DNA from: Desulfobacterales bacterium | Lineage (GTDB): Bacteria; Desulfobacterota; Desulfobacteria; Desulfobacterales; Desulfobacteraceae | Length of the DNA: 49,289 nt | Direction: 5' to 3' | NCBI GenBank assembly: GCA_022361395.1 | Contig: JAKSAX010000121.1 | Location: 1-49,289, forward strand | Shown: positions 17,259 to 26,132 of the stretch, in pieces | How positions within the stretch are numbered: the stretch's first letter is position 1 | Layout of the letters: the number at the start of each line of letters is the position of its first letter | Program-made: the position numbers and the translations under genes | Notes under the pieces: generated by a model | What the model was told of the DNA's origin: nothing | The model's database searches: none | The model's input: only the letters and a program-made list of their open reading frames with translations

Positions 17259-18584
17259 CTAATTTTTCAGCCTGTGTTTTTTGATCTTGTACCGGAGCAC
17301 GCGTTCGCTGATGCCGAGTTCTTCGGCCGCCCGGGTCTGGACCCATTCATGGCGGGACAGGGCCGTCAGGATAAGCTCTTTTTCCAGGGCATCCATTTTT
17401 TCGGCCAGGGTGCCTGTTTCCGCGGCATTGTGGAAACGGATCTCCGGCGGCAGATCATTTTCACGGACAATGGAAGAGCGGCAAAGGGTGACGATGCGCT
17501 GGATCATGTGCTCCAGCTCCCTGACATTTCCGGGGAACCCGTATTTGACAAGGATGTTCATGGCCTCCGGGTCAAAGGAGACCGGCCGGGTAACGAATTT
17601 TTCCAGGAAGTGGTCAACGAGCAGGGGGATGTCGGTGCGTCTGCGCCTTAACGGCGGCAGTTCCATCTCCAGAACGTTGAGGCGGAAATAAAGGTCTTCC
17701 CTGAACCCGCCGTCATGGACCATCTGCTTGAGATCCCGGTTGGTGGCGGCCACCACCCGGACATCCACCTGCCTGTCCGTTTCGCTTCCCACCCGTGTGA
17801 TCCGTTTTTCCTGGAGGGCCTTGAGGAGCTTTGCCTGGAGATTCAGGGGCAGTTCCCCCACCTCATCCAGAAACAGGGTGCCCCCGTGGGCCAGCTCAAA
17901 CCGGCCCCGCCTCCGGGTGAGCGCACCGGTAAAGGCCCCTTTTTCATGGCCGAAGAGTTCCGATTCAAACAGGTTCTCCGGTATGGCTGCGCAATTGACC
18001 TCCACAAAGGCTTTGTCACTGCGCGGGCTCAGCAGGTGGATCAGCCTGGCAATAAGCTCCTTGCCCGTGCCTGTCTCCCCGCGTATCATGGCTGTGTAAT
18101 CCGTGGGAGCCATGCGCCCGGCAAGGGAAAGCACCTCACGCATGGGCTCACTGTTCCCGATGATGGTTATAGGCAGATCCTTTGTGTCCATGCCGGCCTT
18201 CAGTTCCTCGGCTTCCCGGCTTATGGCCGCGGCCTGTTCCAGAAGCATGATTTTCTCCAGAAGAACCATAAGGTCCACCGGTTTTTCCATGAAGTCATCC
18301 GCCCCGGCCTTCATCACCTGAACAGCCATATCAACGGTGCCGTGGGCCGTGATCATGATGCTGCGGACCAGGGGATTGATCCTCTGCATTTCAGCCAGCA
18401 GTTCATCCCCGGTCATCCCCGGCATTTTATGGTCGGTGAGCACCATGGAAAACGGGATATCATTGAACAGGGACAGGGCCCGGGCTCCGTCTGCAGCACA
18501 GCTCACCTCGTATCCTTTTTTTTCAAGAAAGCCCTTGAGCATATCCCGCTGGATCTTTTCATCATCCACGATGAGTATTTTCAT
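17259..18584 (-). CDS. Sigma-54-dependent response regulator (NtrC family)
   Basis: A 441-residue activator with three intact domains. The receiver (1-115) has ILIVDDEK, phospho-Asp51 in TDHKMPG and Lys101. The AAA+ domain has Walker A GETGTGKE (169-176), the sigma-54 contact loop GAFTGA (216-221), Walker B GTLFLDEVGELP, and YFRLNVLEMELPPLRRRRTD. The C-terminal Fis-type helix-turn-helix reads RAAEELGISERVLRYKIKKH. It should activate sigma-54 promoters when phosphorylated. The start follows the cognate kinase by 18 bases. The nearest strong sigma-54 promoter is at 20811-20826, reading away from this operon, and is the most likely target. A stand-alone 50-residue membrane protein may follow in the operon. 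Confidence 0.95.
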   Translation of the reverse strand: MKILIVDDEKIQRDMLKGFLEKKGYEVSCAADGARALSLFNDIPFSMVLTDHKMPGMTGDELLAEMQRINPLVRSIMITAHGTVDMAVQVMKAGADDFMEKPVDLMVLLEKIMLLEQAAAISREAEELKAGMDTKDLPITIIGNSEPMREVLSLAGRMAPTDYTAMIRGETGTGKELIARLIHLLSPRSDKAFVEVNCAAIPENLFESELFGHEKGAFTGALTRRRGRFELAHGGTLFLDEVGELPLNLQAKLLKALQEKRITRVGSETDRQVDVRVVAATNRDLKQMVHDGGFREDLYFRLNVLEMELPPLRRRRTDIPLLVDHFLEKFVTRPVSFDPEAMNILVKYGFPGNVRELEHMIQRIVTLCRSSIVRENDLPPEIRFHNAAETGTLAEKMDALEKELILTALSRHEWVQTRAAEELGISERVLRYKIKKHRLKN

Positions 18585-18602
18585 AGTCTCCTCTCAATTA
18601 GT

Positions 18603-20150
18603 TCACCGCGGCAGTCTGACCCGGATTTCAAAAATGCCCGGTCCGGGCAACACCAGCCGGATCCCCCCGCCATGGGCCTCTGCAATACGCCTGACAATGG
18701 CCAGCCCCAGTCCTGATCCCCTTGTTTTTGTGGTGACATAGGGTTCAAGCAGGGCTTCAGGACGGGCCGGATCTCCTGCAAATCCCTGGTTCCGGATGAC
18801 AAAATCGAGAAATTCACCGGCCGGTTCAAGGGAAATGTCAATGAATCCACCGTCATCCTGGGCCTCCACCGCATTTTTCACCAGATTGTCCACAAGAACC
18901 CCGCAATAGTCCCGGTCCGCTGTTATCCGGTCACCGAAATCTGACCGGGAAAAGGCCAGGCTGATCCCCATGGCCTCTATTTTTCCCCTGTAGGGATTCA
19001 GAGCGGCCTCCACAACCTCTGACAGGGGAAAGGAGGTGAGAGAAGGGGTAAGCGGCCCTGTAAACCGCTTAAGGTCCGTAATAATCCGGTCGGTACGCCT
19101 TACCGAGGTCAACAGGTCCCGGATCAGGGCCCTGTGATCCTCATCCAGGGTATCCACCTCAATGGATAATCGCTGAAGGCCCATGGAAATTGCATTTAAA
19201 GGGTTCCGGATTTCATGGGTGATGGCGGCGGCAGCCCGCCCGAGTGCGGCGTCCTCCCTTTCCCGGGCCAGGTTGCGGTCCATCTGGCGGATCTTTTTGA
19301 GGTGGGACCTCTGGTAGGCATAAAGAAAAAAAGAGCTGAGCGCCCCTGCCAGAAGGATCACACCGCTGAACAGCATCCACTGCCACCGGTTCTCCTCCAT
19401 CCGGCCATAGTACAGGTCACATCCCATGCCGATGACCATGGTGCTCTCCCCCAGTGCAAGGCGGGTTTCAGCCACCTTTCCGGCTTCGGTTTCCCTGATG
19501 CTGACCTCTCCGGCCCCCCTTTCCGGCCCCTGTTCCAGCCTGATATACCGGATCCCGGCAAGTCCTGTAATCCGCTTGAACAGCTCGGGCAGGCCTATCT
19601 TATCCTGAAGTTCATTCAGGCGTCCCGACACCAGCCCCGTCAGGATATGCCCGTTTTTAAACCTGGGGTATTGATAGAGAAACAGACTCCCGCCCGGTGC
19701 CTGCCACACGGTATTGTCCCGGATTATCCCGCTGTTTTTGCTGTCCTGAAACCATCCCGGGGGGCCCTCCCGCACACTGCCGTCAAAGGCCGTGATCCTT
19801 ATCCCGGCAAGCCCCAGCTCCCCGGCAAGGGCTGTCAGTTCATCCCGGCCAAAGGCCTCCACCGAATCCAGGTAATCAATAAGGTGGGAGGCGTTGAGCA
19901 AAAAGGTCTGCATGATTTCCCTGACCACATCCCCGGAAAGGACCGCACCTTCGGCATTCAGCCGGATCACCTCCCCCAGGAGCCCGGCATGTTCCCTGAC
20001 ATTGTCCGTGAAAAGATTCCGGGCCTGCCTTGCCTGGAAATAAAAATTGGCCTGGACAACGAGGACAAGTGCCCCAAAGACCAGGAGGGTCACCTTCCAG
20101 GCCGGGGTTGATGAAGAGATAAGCCTCTTTTTTTTATCTGATACCGTCAT
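18603..20150 (-). CDS. Sensor histidine kinase with periplasmic domain
   Basis: A 515-residue kinase. A first membrane helix (KVTLLVFGALVLVVQANFYF, 19-38) and a second (WMLFSGVILLAGALSSFFLY, 258-277) bracket a ~220-residue periplasmic sensor that has no motif I can name. The acceptor His312 lies in AAITHEIRNPLNAIS. The ATPase domain has the N box LVDNLVKNAVEAQ and G2 box TRGSGLGLAIVRRIAEAHGG. It lies between the small His-rich secreted protein gene, which ends 11 bases before its start side, and its response regulator. Domain layout and NtrC-type partner recall ZraS-like metal- or envelope-stress kinases; the His-rich neighbour is consistent with that, but the sensor sequence itself does not prove metal binding. 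Confidence 0.92.
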   Translation of the reverse strand: MTVSDKKKRLISSSTPAWKVTLLVFGALVLVVQANFYFQARQARNLFTDNVREHAGLLGEVIRLNAEGAVLSGDVVREIMQTFLLNASHLIDYLDSVEAFGRDELTALAGELGLAGIRITAFDGSVREGPPGWFQDSKNSGIIRDNTVWQAPGGSLFLYQYPRFKNGHILTGLVSGRLNELQDKIGLPELFKRITGLAGIRYIRLEQGPERGAGEVSIRETEAGKVAETRLALGESTMVIGMGCDLYYGRMEENRWQWMLFSGVILLAGALSSFFLYAYQRSHLKKIRQMDRNLAREREDAALGRAAAAITHEIRNPLNAISMGLQRLSIEVDTLDEDHRALIRDLLTSVRRTDRIITDLKRFTGPLTPSLTSFPLSEVVEAALNPYRGKIEAMGISLAFSRSDFGDRITADRDYCGVLVDNLVKNAVEAQDDGGFIDISLEPAGEFLDFVIRNQGFAGDPARPEALLEPYVTTKTRGSGLGLAIVRRIAEAHGGGIRLVLPGPGIFEIRVRLPR

Positions 20151-20161
20151 GCTGCCCTTAT

Positions 20162-20581
20162 TTAATGGTGTTTCATCAGCCTCTGCCTCACCCCTGTGGG
20201 ATCATTTTCCGCTCCCTTGAAGGGCAGGAGTTCATCCACACGGAATTCTCCCGGCGTCTCCCCGGAAAAGCCCCCTTTAATGCGGACCATCTCTCCTTTT
20301 TTCACAAACCCGGGCAGGGTGTTCCCGTGAAAAACAACCTTCATTGTCCGGCCTCCGGCCGCTCCCCTGTGCATCCCGTGGCCGGAGTTCTTTTCTCCGT
20401 CCCGGCCGTGGCTGCCGTGGTGGCCTGCACGGAACAGGATAAGGGTCATGGTGCCCAGGTCCCTGTCAATGGAAACAACCCGGCCTGAAAAATCATGCTG
20501 ATCCGCCCGGACCCCGGACAGGAACAGGGGCAGGCATACCAGCAATAAAGCACTGATTATAATTTTTGCATTCTTTACCAT
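20162..20581 (-). CDS. Small His-rich secreted protein of the kinase operon
   Basis: A 139-residue protein starting at the ATG at 20581, chosen because AAGGAT lies eight bases upstream and it gives a clean signal peptide (MVKNAKIIISALLLVCLPLF, cleavage near VRAD). The mature protein has an OB-like beta region (FSGRVVSIDRDLGTMTL, then MKVVFHGNTLP and GEMVRIKGGFSG), interrupted by a His/Gly-rich loop of about 27 residues, RAGHHGSHGRDGEKNSGHGM. It ends MKHH. The His loop could bind a divalent metal. It is the first gene of the leftward operon with the kinase and sigma-54 activator, and may feed a signal to the kinase, as ZraP does for ZraS, although it is not related to ZraP in sequence. Not recognised as a named family. 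Confidence 0.75.
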   Translation of the reverse strand: MVKNAKIIISALLLVCLPLFLSGVRADQHDFSGRVVSIDRDLGTMTLILFRAGHHGSHGRDGEKNSGHGMHRGAAGGRTMKVVFHGNTLPGFVKKGEMVRIKGGFSGETPGEFRVDELLPFKGAENDPTGVRQRLMKHH

Positions 20582-20884
20582 CTGGTTTATCCTTTTGCCG
20601 GTCTCCGGCATACTACCACAGTTATATTATCCTCTCCCCCTGTTTTCAAGGCACCGCCCGTAAATTCCCAGGCAAAGGCAGGGGCTGAACCGGAATAGCA
20701 GGCAACTTTGTTGGCTGCTAAATCTTAAGAAACGCCTTTCACACCAATAAAGACAGCAACACAATTTGCATCAATTCAAAAACCATTTGAAATCACAGCG
20801 TTTTTCATCCTGGCACGGCACCTGCAGTATAAAATTCCCAAGAGCAGGAACAACAGATAAACAATAACATAAAGGAGAAAGACA
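20582..20884. other. Divergent regulatory region
   Basis: This holds the upstream signals for the leftward His-rich/kinase operon and for the rightward gene at 20885. Besides the sigma-54 promoter it has a 6-bp inverted repeat TTCAAA-AACCA-TTTGAA at 20775-20791, about 20 bases upstream of the -24 element. I see no clear sigma-70 promoter for the leftward operon. Confidence 0.45.
20811..20826 (+). promoter_or_regulatory. Sigma-54 promoter
   Basis: TGGCACGGCACCTGCA matches the consensus TGGCACG-N4-TTGCA with one mismatch and exact GG/GC spacing of 10. Transcription would begin near 20836, 49 bases before the ATG of the 190-residue protein. Confidence 0.8.
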
Positions 20885-21457
20885 ATGGCCGAATTAAGTT
20901 ATGACTGCAGTGTAGAGCAGGGATTCAACTTCAAAAAAGATATCCAGGACCTGGTGGGACACATCACCGCATTAAAAATAGGCGACACTGAATTATCCGC
21001 TGACATGGGCGTAACCGATCCCACAGACATCGCAGGGGACAAGGTCAGCGTAGTCGGGGTAATGTCATCCGTATACTGGGAAGGCGGGTATGCCCACGGT
21101 GTCACCTTTGACGCCAAGGTGTCCAACACCAACCAGACCAGCCTGGCCGGACTCACCCTGAACACCCTTGACAGCACAGCCGTGGAATTCCAGTTCATCG
21201 TATACAAATACGACAATGCCGCCAAAAAATACTACAAGTGCTTCCACGCCAATGAGACAACCCTCAACGGCCTGGTGGAAACCAGTGGCGGCGACCTGGT
21301 CCTGAGCATTGACACGGACCCTTCAATGGAAGTCCGCAATCCCCTTAACTTCCACATGAACCTGAGCATCATGCCTGCGGACGAGGAACAGGACATCCAC
21401 GTGGCCGTATCCGATACTGACAAGTTCGTCAAAAAATGGGGGGTGCCGATCAGTTAA
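20885..21457 (+). CDS. Sigma-54-controlled protein of unknown function (190 aa)
   Basis: A 190-residue protein with no signal peptide or membrane helix, so probably cytoplasmic. I do not recognise the family. Alternating polar and hydrophobic residues (YAHGVTFDAKVSNTNQ, TAVEFQFIVYKYDN, LNFHMNLSIMPADEEQ) suggest a mostly beta-sheet fold. Aspartate is frequent; only two cysteines are present. The start has AAAGGAGAAAGACA upstream, a very strong ribosome site, and the gene is flanked by a near-consensus sigma-54 promoter and a strong terminator. It is therefore a single-gene, tightly controlled unit that may be made in quantity on demand. The adjacent sigma-54 activator (17259-18584) is the likely regulator. 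Confidence 0.8.
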   Translation: MAELSYDCSVEQGFNFKKDIQDLVGHITALKIGDTELSADMGVTDPTDIAGDKVSVVGVMSSVYWEGGYAHGVTFDAKVSNTNQTSLAGLTLNTLDSTAVEFQFIVYKYDNAAKKYYKCFHANETTLNGLVETSGGDLVLSIDTDPSMEVRNPLNFHMNLSIMPADEEQDIHVAVSDTDKFVKKWGVPIS

Positions 21458-21496
21458 AACAGCCCGGTCACTTTATACGAACATCAGATCACAGAC

Positions 21497-21534
21497 ACCG
21501 GCCCTATTCTTCACAGGATAGGGCCGGTTTTTTT
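21497..21534 (+). terminator. Rho-independent terminator
   Basis: A perfect 11-bp stem (21497-21507 with 21518-21528) closes a 10-base loop and is followed by a T7 run. Confidence 0.92.
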
Positions 21535-21633
21535 ATTAAGGCAATCACGCCTGTCTGATACAGGCACAGCCAATTGCCGTCCCCGGCTTCATCTCCAAAG
21601 CAGGTCTTTGTCACAGGATTGCCGGATTTCCAT

Positions 21634-21662
21634 TTGACTTGGCAGGATCAATTTCCTACAAT
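21634..21662 (+). promoter_or_regulatory. Sigma-70 promoter of a chemoreceptor gene
   Basis: TTGACT (21634-21639), a 17-base spacer and TACAAT (21657-21662): five of six matches in each box. It precedes the chemoreceptor ATG by about 130 bases. Confidence 0.6.
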
Positions 21663-21792
21663 TGTCAGGCAAATCAGATTTTTCGTCACGACACCTCTCC
21701 AACGATAAGGCCGGTGTATTTCATACCTGTTCGACCCTCGATCCGATCAATTATCCATTTGCATTTTTTTCAGATCATTTTAAGGAGGCGAT

Positions 21793-23238
21793 ATGAAAAG
21801 ATTAACACTTGGAAAAAAAATTGCCGTTATTATTTCCCTTTCAATACTAACTCTTTTCATTTCCGGCATTATCACGATTTATAATTTTTATTCCGTTCAG
21901 AAAAAATGGGAGGATTTTATCGGTGTTGTCCAGGAAAAGCAGAAACACCTGGTGGCAATCAGAACGGACATCGGGTATGGCGGCGGCATTCACCTGTTTA
22001 AGAACTACGTGTTAAGGGGCCAGGAAAAATATATTGACCGCTATATGAAAAAGAAAGAGGCGGTATTGTCAAGCATTGAGGCCTATAAAAAGGCGGGGTT
22101 TCTCTCCGGGGCCGAAGAGGAGATGCTGGACAAGGCGGCGGAACTGATGGAAACCTATGGAAAGGCGATTATAGTCGCCCGGGACATGAGAAAGGCGGGC
22201 CGGAGCATCAGGGAGATTGATAAAAAAATAAAGATAAATGACACCCCATTTCTGTCGGCATTAAACAGCCTTTCAGAGGAGTGCGCAAAACAGACCGCCC
22301 AAAGAACCTCAGCCATGACCGGCATTGTTGACAGGACCATCAAAACCGTGGCTGCCGGGTTTCCTGTATTAATACTGATCATAGGCCTGGTCAGTTATAA
22401 GCTTTCCAGGGCCATTACCAATCAGATCAAGGCAGGGGTTAAAGGGCTGGAAAACGGTTCCTCACAGATCAACATGACTGCCGCGGCCATGTCTGCATCA
22501 GGCAGGACCCTGGCGGAAGAGTCAAGCGCCCAGGCCGCCTCAATGGAAGAGACCTCATCCTCACTTGAAGAGATCTCCTCCAGGACCAAAAACAACTCCG
22601 GAAATGCCAATGAGGCCAGGGCCCTGATGAACGAATCCGAGGCCATCATCCAAAAGGCGGTTGAGAGCATGACCCGGTTATCTGATTCCATGGCCGAGAT
22701 CAGCAATGCAAGCGAAGAGACATCCAATATTATCAAAACAATTGATGAAATCTCCTTTCAAACCAACCTTCTGGCATTGAACGCCGCAGTGGAGGCTGCC
22801 CGGGCGGGAGAGGCCGGCGCCGGGTTTGCGGTTGTTGCGGATGAAGTCAGGAACCTTGCCATGCGTGCGGCAGAGGCTGCCAGGGACACGGCCCGGCTGA
22901 TCGAAGAGACCATAACAAAGATACAAAACGGTTCCGGGATGACGGAAAAGACAGGTCACCTCTTCCTTAAGGTGAAAGAAAGCGCCTCGAAAATCAGCGG
23001 GCTGATAACCGAAATCGCATCTGATTCCGCTGAACAATCCCAGGGCATCACCCAGATCAGCTCCGCTGTATCTGAGATGGACAGAATCACCCAGCAGAAT
23101 GCCGCTGCCTCGGAAGAGACGGCAGGGGCCTCAAAAGAACTCAGCTCCCAGGTCAGGGCCATTGAAGAGATCATCTCGGATCTGTCCATGATGGTGGATG
23201 CCGGGGCAAGCCGGCATATTGCCGTCCGGCAGACGTGA
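21793..23238 (+). CDS. Methyl-accepting chemotaxis protein
   Basis: A 481-residue chemoreceptor. One membrane helix at 9-31 ([20 protein letters not shown]) and a second near 190-208 ([20 protein letters not shown]) bracket a ~150-residue periplasmic helical sensor with the motif [14 protein letters not shown]. The cytoplasmic signalling domain has the hairpin-tip sequence [20 protein letters not shown] followed by [20 protein letters not shown]. Flanking methylation helices contain repeated EETSSS and EEIS segments. It has no C-terminal tether for CheR or CheB; it ends SRHIAVRQT. It is transcribed from its own promoter after a 124-base leader and converges on the rlmJ-like gene 12 bases away. 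Ligand unknown. Confidence 0.93.
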   Translation: MKRLTLGKKIAVIISLSILTLFISGIITIYNFYSVQKKWEDFIGVVQEKQKHLVAIRTDIGYGGGIHLFKNYVLRGQEKYIDRYMKKKEAVLSSIEAYKKAGFLSGAEEEMLDKAAELMETYGKAIIVARDMRKAGRSIREIDKKIKINDTPFLSALNSLSEECAKQTAQRTSAMTGIVDRTIKTVAAGFPVLILIIGLVSYKLSRAITNQIKAGVKGLENGSSQINMTAAAMSASGRTLAEESSAQAASMEETSSSLEEISSRTKNNSGNANEARALMNESEAIIQKAVESMTRLSDSMAEISNASEETSNIIKTIDEISFQTNLLALNAAVEAARAGEAGAGFAVVADEVRNLAMRAAEAARDTARLIEETITKIQNGSGMTEKTGHLFLKVKESASKISGLITEIASDSAEQSQGITQISSAVSEMDRITQQNAAASEETAGASKELSSQVRAIEEIISDLSMMVDAGASRHIAVRQT

Positions 23239-23249
23239 GGGTTTCCCTG

Positions 23250-24077
23250 TTAACGGCTCTGTTTTACAGGCTGCCGGATGAAAAGTTCTGCGCCCATCCG
23301 GTCTGCCATTCCGGTCAACTCTTCCTCCAGCGCCTTCATTGCCGGTATTAAGCCTTCCGACACAAGCATCCCGCAGCCTTTCTGGCGCCGTCCCGGCCTT
23401 TGTCCGGATGATGCCCACCGGACTTCCCATGAGTTACTGTCTGTTTTATCCAGCAACACCTGGGATTCAGCTGTGTCCCCCTCATAAGGATACCATACCG
23501 CAAAATTGATTTGCCGGGATCTCAGTTCCGAACAGGTACGAACCAATGACTGCCAGTCGGCCTTTGCATCCGGATGGAACGGCGGGTCCAAAAACACAAG
23601 ATCGGGTCCGGCCAGTTGTTCCACTGCCAGATACCCGTTCTCCCGTTTAAACTTGACGGATACACTGCCCGGAAGTCTTAGATCTTCTGCCGGAGGGTAG
23701 GCTGCGGCCACGTTCCTGCTGGTATCAAACAGATGCACCTGAACCCCTGCAAAACGCCTGGCCAGCTGACGGGCCGTGAACACCCAGCCGGCAGGATACT
23801 GGTTCGTCTTTAACCAGTCCCGGGCAATGGACAGGTAGCCGGAATCATCAATACTGCCTTTTGGTATTGCACCGATGCCTTCCGTCCATTCCCCTGTTTC
23901 TGCCAGCCTGTGGACAGGTGCGCCGCAATGGGTTTCAACATATTGGAATGTACCGGATTTCCCGGCAACAACATCTGCCAGCGCCACAAGTATGAAATGT
24001 TTCCATACGTCCCCGGGATTTCCGGCTTTACGTGAATGGTTATATGCCACGGCAATAATCTTTTCGTTGTCGGACAC
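23250..24077 (-). CDS. rlmJ: RlmJ-like 23S rRNA adenine-N6 methyltransferase
   Basis: A 275-residue SAM-dependent methyltransferase of the RlmJ family, whose E. coli member methylates A2030 of 23S rRNA. The diagnostic N terminus is YNHSRKAGNPGDVWKHFILV (compare YRHSFHAGNHADVLKH) followed by VETHCGAPVHRL, and the catalytic motif IV is FLDPPFHP (DPPF/Y type). WYPYEGDTAE also aligns with the WYPI region of the family. The length is normal. The thin N-terminal extension MSDNEKIIAVA is a little unusual. It is a single gene, converging on the chemoreceptor at 21793. The sequence is diverged enough that a related RNA substrate cannot be excluded. Confidence 0.7.
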   Translation of the reverse strand: MSDNEKIIAVAYNHSRKAGNPGDVWKHFILVALADVVAGKSGTFQYVETHCGAPVHRLAETGEWTEGIGAIPKGSIDDSGYLSIARDWLKTNQYPAGWVFTARQLARRFAGVQVHLFDTSRNVAAAYPPAEDLRLPGSVSVKFKRENGYLAVEQLAGPDLVFLDPPFHPDAKADWQSLVRTCSELRSRQINFAVWYPYEGDTAESQVLLDKTDSNSWEVRWASSGQRPGRRQKGCGMLVSEGLIPAMKALEEELTGMADRMGAELFIRQPVKQSR

Positions 24078-24213
24078 AAACGGTGTCCGTCATTATTTTT
24101 TAAATTACGCCGGTTTTATAGCCAGTTTGTCCGGTTATATCAAGGTACGCCGCGAAATATTCCGCAACTCCGGGTACCCCGGTTTATAGACGGTCCGGTC
24201 CCGAAAAGGCAGA

Positions 24214-25884
24214 TCAGACTTTAAACCGGCCAACAAGCTCGTTGAGCTGGGTGGCCAGGGCCATGACATTCTCGGAATTCTCATCCACCTTGCTGCTGCT
24301 GGAAGAGACCTGTTCGGATTCCTGGTTTACCTCATTGATATCCGTGGTAATGGTCTGGATCACTCCGGCGGTTTTTGAGACATGGTCGTTTACCTGGGAG
24401 ATCATGTCCGAGGCCTGGGCGATATTTTTTGTGATTTCGGCAGTGGTGACGGACTGCTCTTCCACGGCAGCCGTGATACCGGAGACAATCTCGTTGATCT
24501 GGCGGATGACCGTGGACATCTCCTCGACCTCGCCGGCCGTGTCCCCGGCTGAGGACTGGATGGCCTGGATCTGGTCCTTGATCTCCCTGGCCGATTCAGA
24601 GGTCTGGCTGGCCAGGTCCTTGATCTCGTTGGCCACCACGGCAAATCCCTTGCCCGCGTCCCCGGCCCTGGAAGCCTCAATGGTGGCGTTCAGTGCCAGG
24701 AGGTTGGTCTGTTCCGAGATCTCCGTGATAACCTGGCTGACCTGGCCGATATTCCGGGCGGAATCACTGAGAATGGTGATTTTCTCCGTGGACGAGCTTA
24801 CCCGCTCCAGGCCCTGGGTGGTGATGGTATGCGCCCTTTCCGTGTTCTTGGCGATTTCCGTAATGGTGGCGGTCATCTCCTCGGAGGCCGAGGCCACCAT
24901 GTTGGTATTGACGCTGGTGGTGGCAACGGAGTCGGTGATTTGTCCCATGGTTTCGTTGATTTCCTCCACAGCCGAAGAGACCCCGGTCAGCTTCTTTGCG
25001 GTTTCACCGGCCCCTTTGGACATGTCCTTTGAAATACCCAAAAGGGTCTGGGAAGAGTCGATGAGCCCGGAGGTGCTGCCATGGATCTCCCTTACCATAT
25101 CCCCGATCTTGGTCACAAATACGTTGAACCAGCGGGCAGTGGTGCCCACCTCGTCCTTCCCCTTCTGGTCCAGGCGGTGGGTGAGGTCCCCTTCCCCCTC
25201 GGCAATGTCCTGGAGCCGGTTCCCGACCTTGCTCACGGATGCGGCAATATTAACGGACATGAACAGGGTAAAGGCAAGGATTCCCAGAATCACCAGGACC
25301 CCGGCAAACTGGATGCGAATCAGGGTTCCGACCTTTTTTTCAGAGACTTTCTGAAGTGATACCACGGCCTTGTTCATCTCCTGGAGCAGGGGAATGCTGC
25401 TGGTGACCATATGGCTGAAATGGGCGTCATCCTTATCCGTGTGGCCAAGGATATCCACGATGTCCTGTTCAAATTCCAGCCAGAGTTTTTTAACTGACAT
25501 CAGGTGTTTCAGGGGTTCTCCGGTGGTTGCCGGAATCCAGGCATACTTTGCCGTTTTAAGATCCAGGGACAGGGGAGACTGGCCGGAGTTGATCAGGGCC
25601 TCCAGGGTCATTTTGAATATTTTTACGGTGTTCATCACCTTTTTCTTTATGGCTTCCGGATCAGGGTCAACGGGTTTTCCCAGGGCCATGTGCAGCTCCT
25701 GGGCGTGGAAAAAAATCACCTCTTTGGTCATTTTCTGGCTGAGCATCCGCTGACGTCCGGCCAGGTTGATGACCAGGCTGTCATGCTTTTTTTGATTGGT
25801 GACATACCAGGTGGATAAGAACATCCCCAGGGTGATAACAGAAAGACAGGCCATTGCAAGGCCCAGTTTCATACTGATTTTCAT
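24214..25884 (-). CDS. Methyl-accepting chemotaxis protein with PilJ-like sensor
   Basis: A 556-residue chemoreceptor. The ATG at 25884 is chosen because AGGAGAT lies four bases upstream and the first membrane helix follows ([20 protein letters not shown]). The periplasmic part opens with [16 protein letters not shown], the signature of the PilJ/NarX-type four-helix sensor, which in NarX binds nitrate. A second helix ([20 protein letters not shown]) leads to a HAMP domain ([19 protein letters not shown]) and a signalling domain with the tip [19 protein letters not shown] and [18 protein letters not shown]. It ends [10 protein letters not shown]. Ligand could be an oxyanion (inference from the sensor family only). 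It has its own strong promoter and a 127-base leader. Confidence 0.92.
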   Translation of the reverse strand: MKISMKLGLAMACLSVITLGMFLSTWYVTNQKKHDSLVINLAGRQRMLSQKMTKEVIFFHAQELHMALGKPVDPDPEAIKKKVMNTVKIFKMTLEALINSGQSPLSLDLKTAKYAWIPATTGEPLKHLMSVKKLWLEFEQDIVDILGHTDKDDAHFSHMVTSSIPLLQEMNKAVVSLQKVSEKKVGTLIRIQFAGVLVILGILAFTLFMSVNIAASVSKVGNRLQDIAEGEGDLTHRLDQKGKDEVGTTARWFNVFVTKIGDMVREIHGSTSGLIDSSQTLLGISKDMSKGAGETAKKLTGVSSAVEEINETMGQITDSVATTSVNTNMVASASEEMTATITEIAKNTERAHTITTQGLERVSSSTEKITILSDSARNIGQVSQVITEISEQTNLLALNATIEASRAGDAGKGFAVVANEIKDLASQTSESAREIKDQIQAIQSSAGDTAGEVEEMSTVIRQINEIVSGITAAVEEQSVTTAEITKNIAQASDMISQVNDHVSKTAGVIQTITTDINEVNQESEQVSSSSSKVDENSENVMALATQLNELVGRFKV

Positions 25885-26017
25885 GACGATCTCCTGAGCT
25901 AATGATAAAAGATACCCCCGAATTTCACGAGTCCCCAAGCAGAGATTCAGACCAAGCCAGGATCAAAAGAGTTGCGGCCTTACGGGACCTGATTGATAAA
26001 AGAACGGGATAGATTTT

Positions 26018-26046
26018 AATGTAATGAACCGGGCCTGACTTGTCAA
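26018..26046 (-). promoter_or_regulatory. Sigma-70 promoter of the PilJ-type chemoreceptor
   Basis: On the minus strand a consensus TTGACA (26041-26046), a 17-base spacer and TACATT (26018-26023). Transcription would start near 26011, 127 bases before the ATG at 25884. Confidence 0.55.
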
Positions 26047-26060
26047 GCAGGTTTCCGGCC

Positions 26061-26123
26061 AAAACCGGCACCGGGAGGGACCTTAGGACCGTCCTCTGTC
26101 CCTATGATCCTCCCTGGTGCCGG
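26061..26123 (-). terminator. Long-hairpin terminator after the HBM-type chemoreceptor
   Basis: CCGGCACC (26065-26072) pairs with GGTGCCGG (26116-26123), then GGGAGG (26073-26078) with CCTCCC (26109-26114), with one bulged base. An inner hairpin can form from the GGGAC/GTCCC and AGGAC/GTCCT pairs. On the minus strand the stem is followed by T4. It may double as a repetitive palindrome: it shares AGGGACAGAGG and GGCACC, in the same order and similar spacing, with the element at 32596-32733. Confidence 0.6.
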
Positions 26124-26132
26124 GAAAACAGG

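Larger units (their letters stand above)
21458..21792. other. Intergenic region with terminator and promoter
   Basis: Contains the terminator of the 190-residue protein gene (21497-21534) and a good sigma-70 promoter (21634-21662) for the chemoreceptor. Between the promoter and the ATG lies a leader of about 124 bases in which I see no structured element beyond the ribosome site AAGGAGG. Confidence 0.6.

Noticed and set aside
21634..21662. Sigma-54 promoter reading of the TTGGCAGGATCAATTTCC segment
   Set aside because: The GC expected ten bases after GG is absent; the same stretch reads as a good sigma-70 promoter.
24242..25354. Long rightward open frame (370 codons) opposite the PilJ-type chemoreceptor
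   Set aside because: It is the antisense shadow of a chemoreceptor with unmistakable signalling motifs; the translation is rich in Ser/Val/Ile of the kind produced by reverse reading of coiled coils, with no Shine-Dalgarno. The same applies to 26104-27243 and 43493-44473 (minus).
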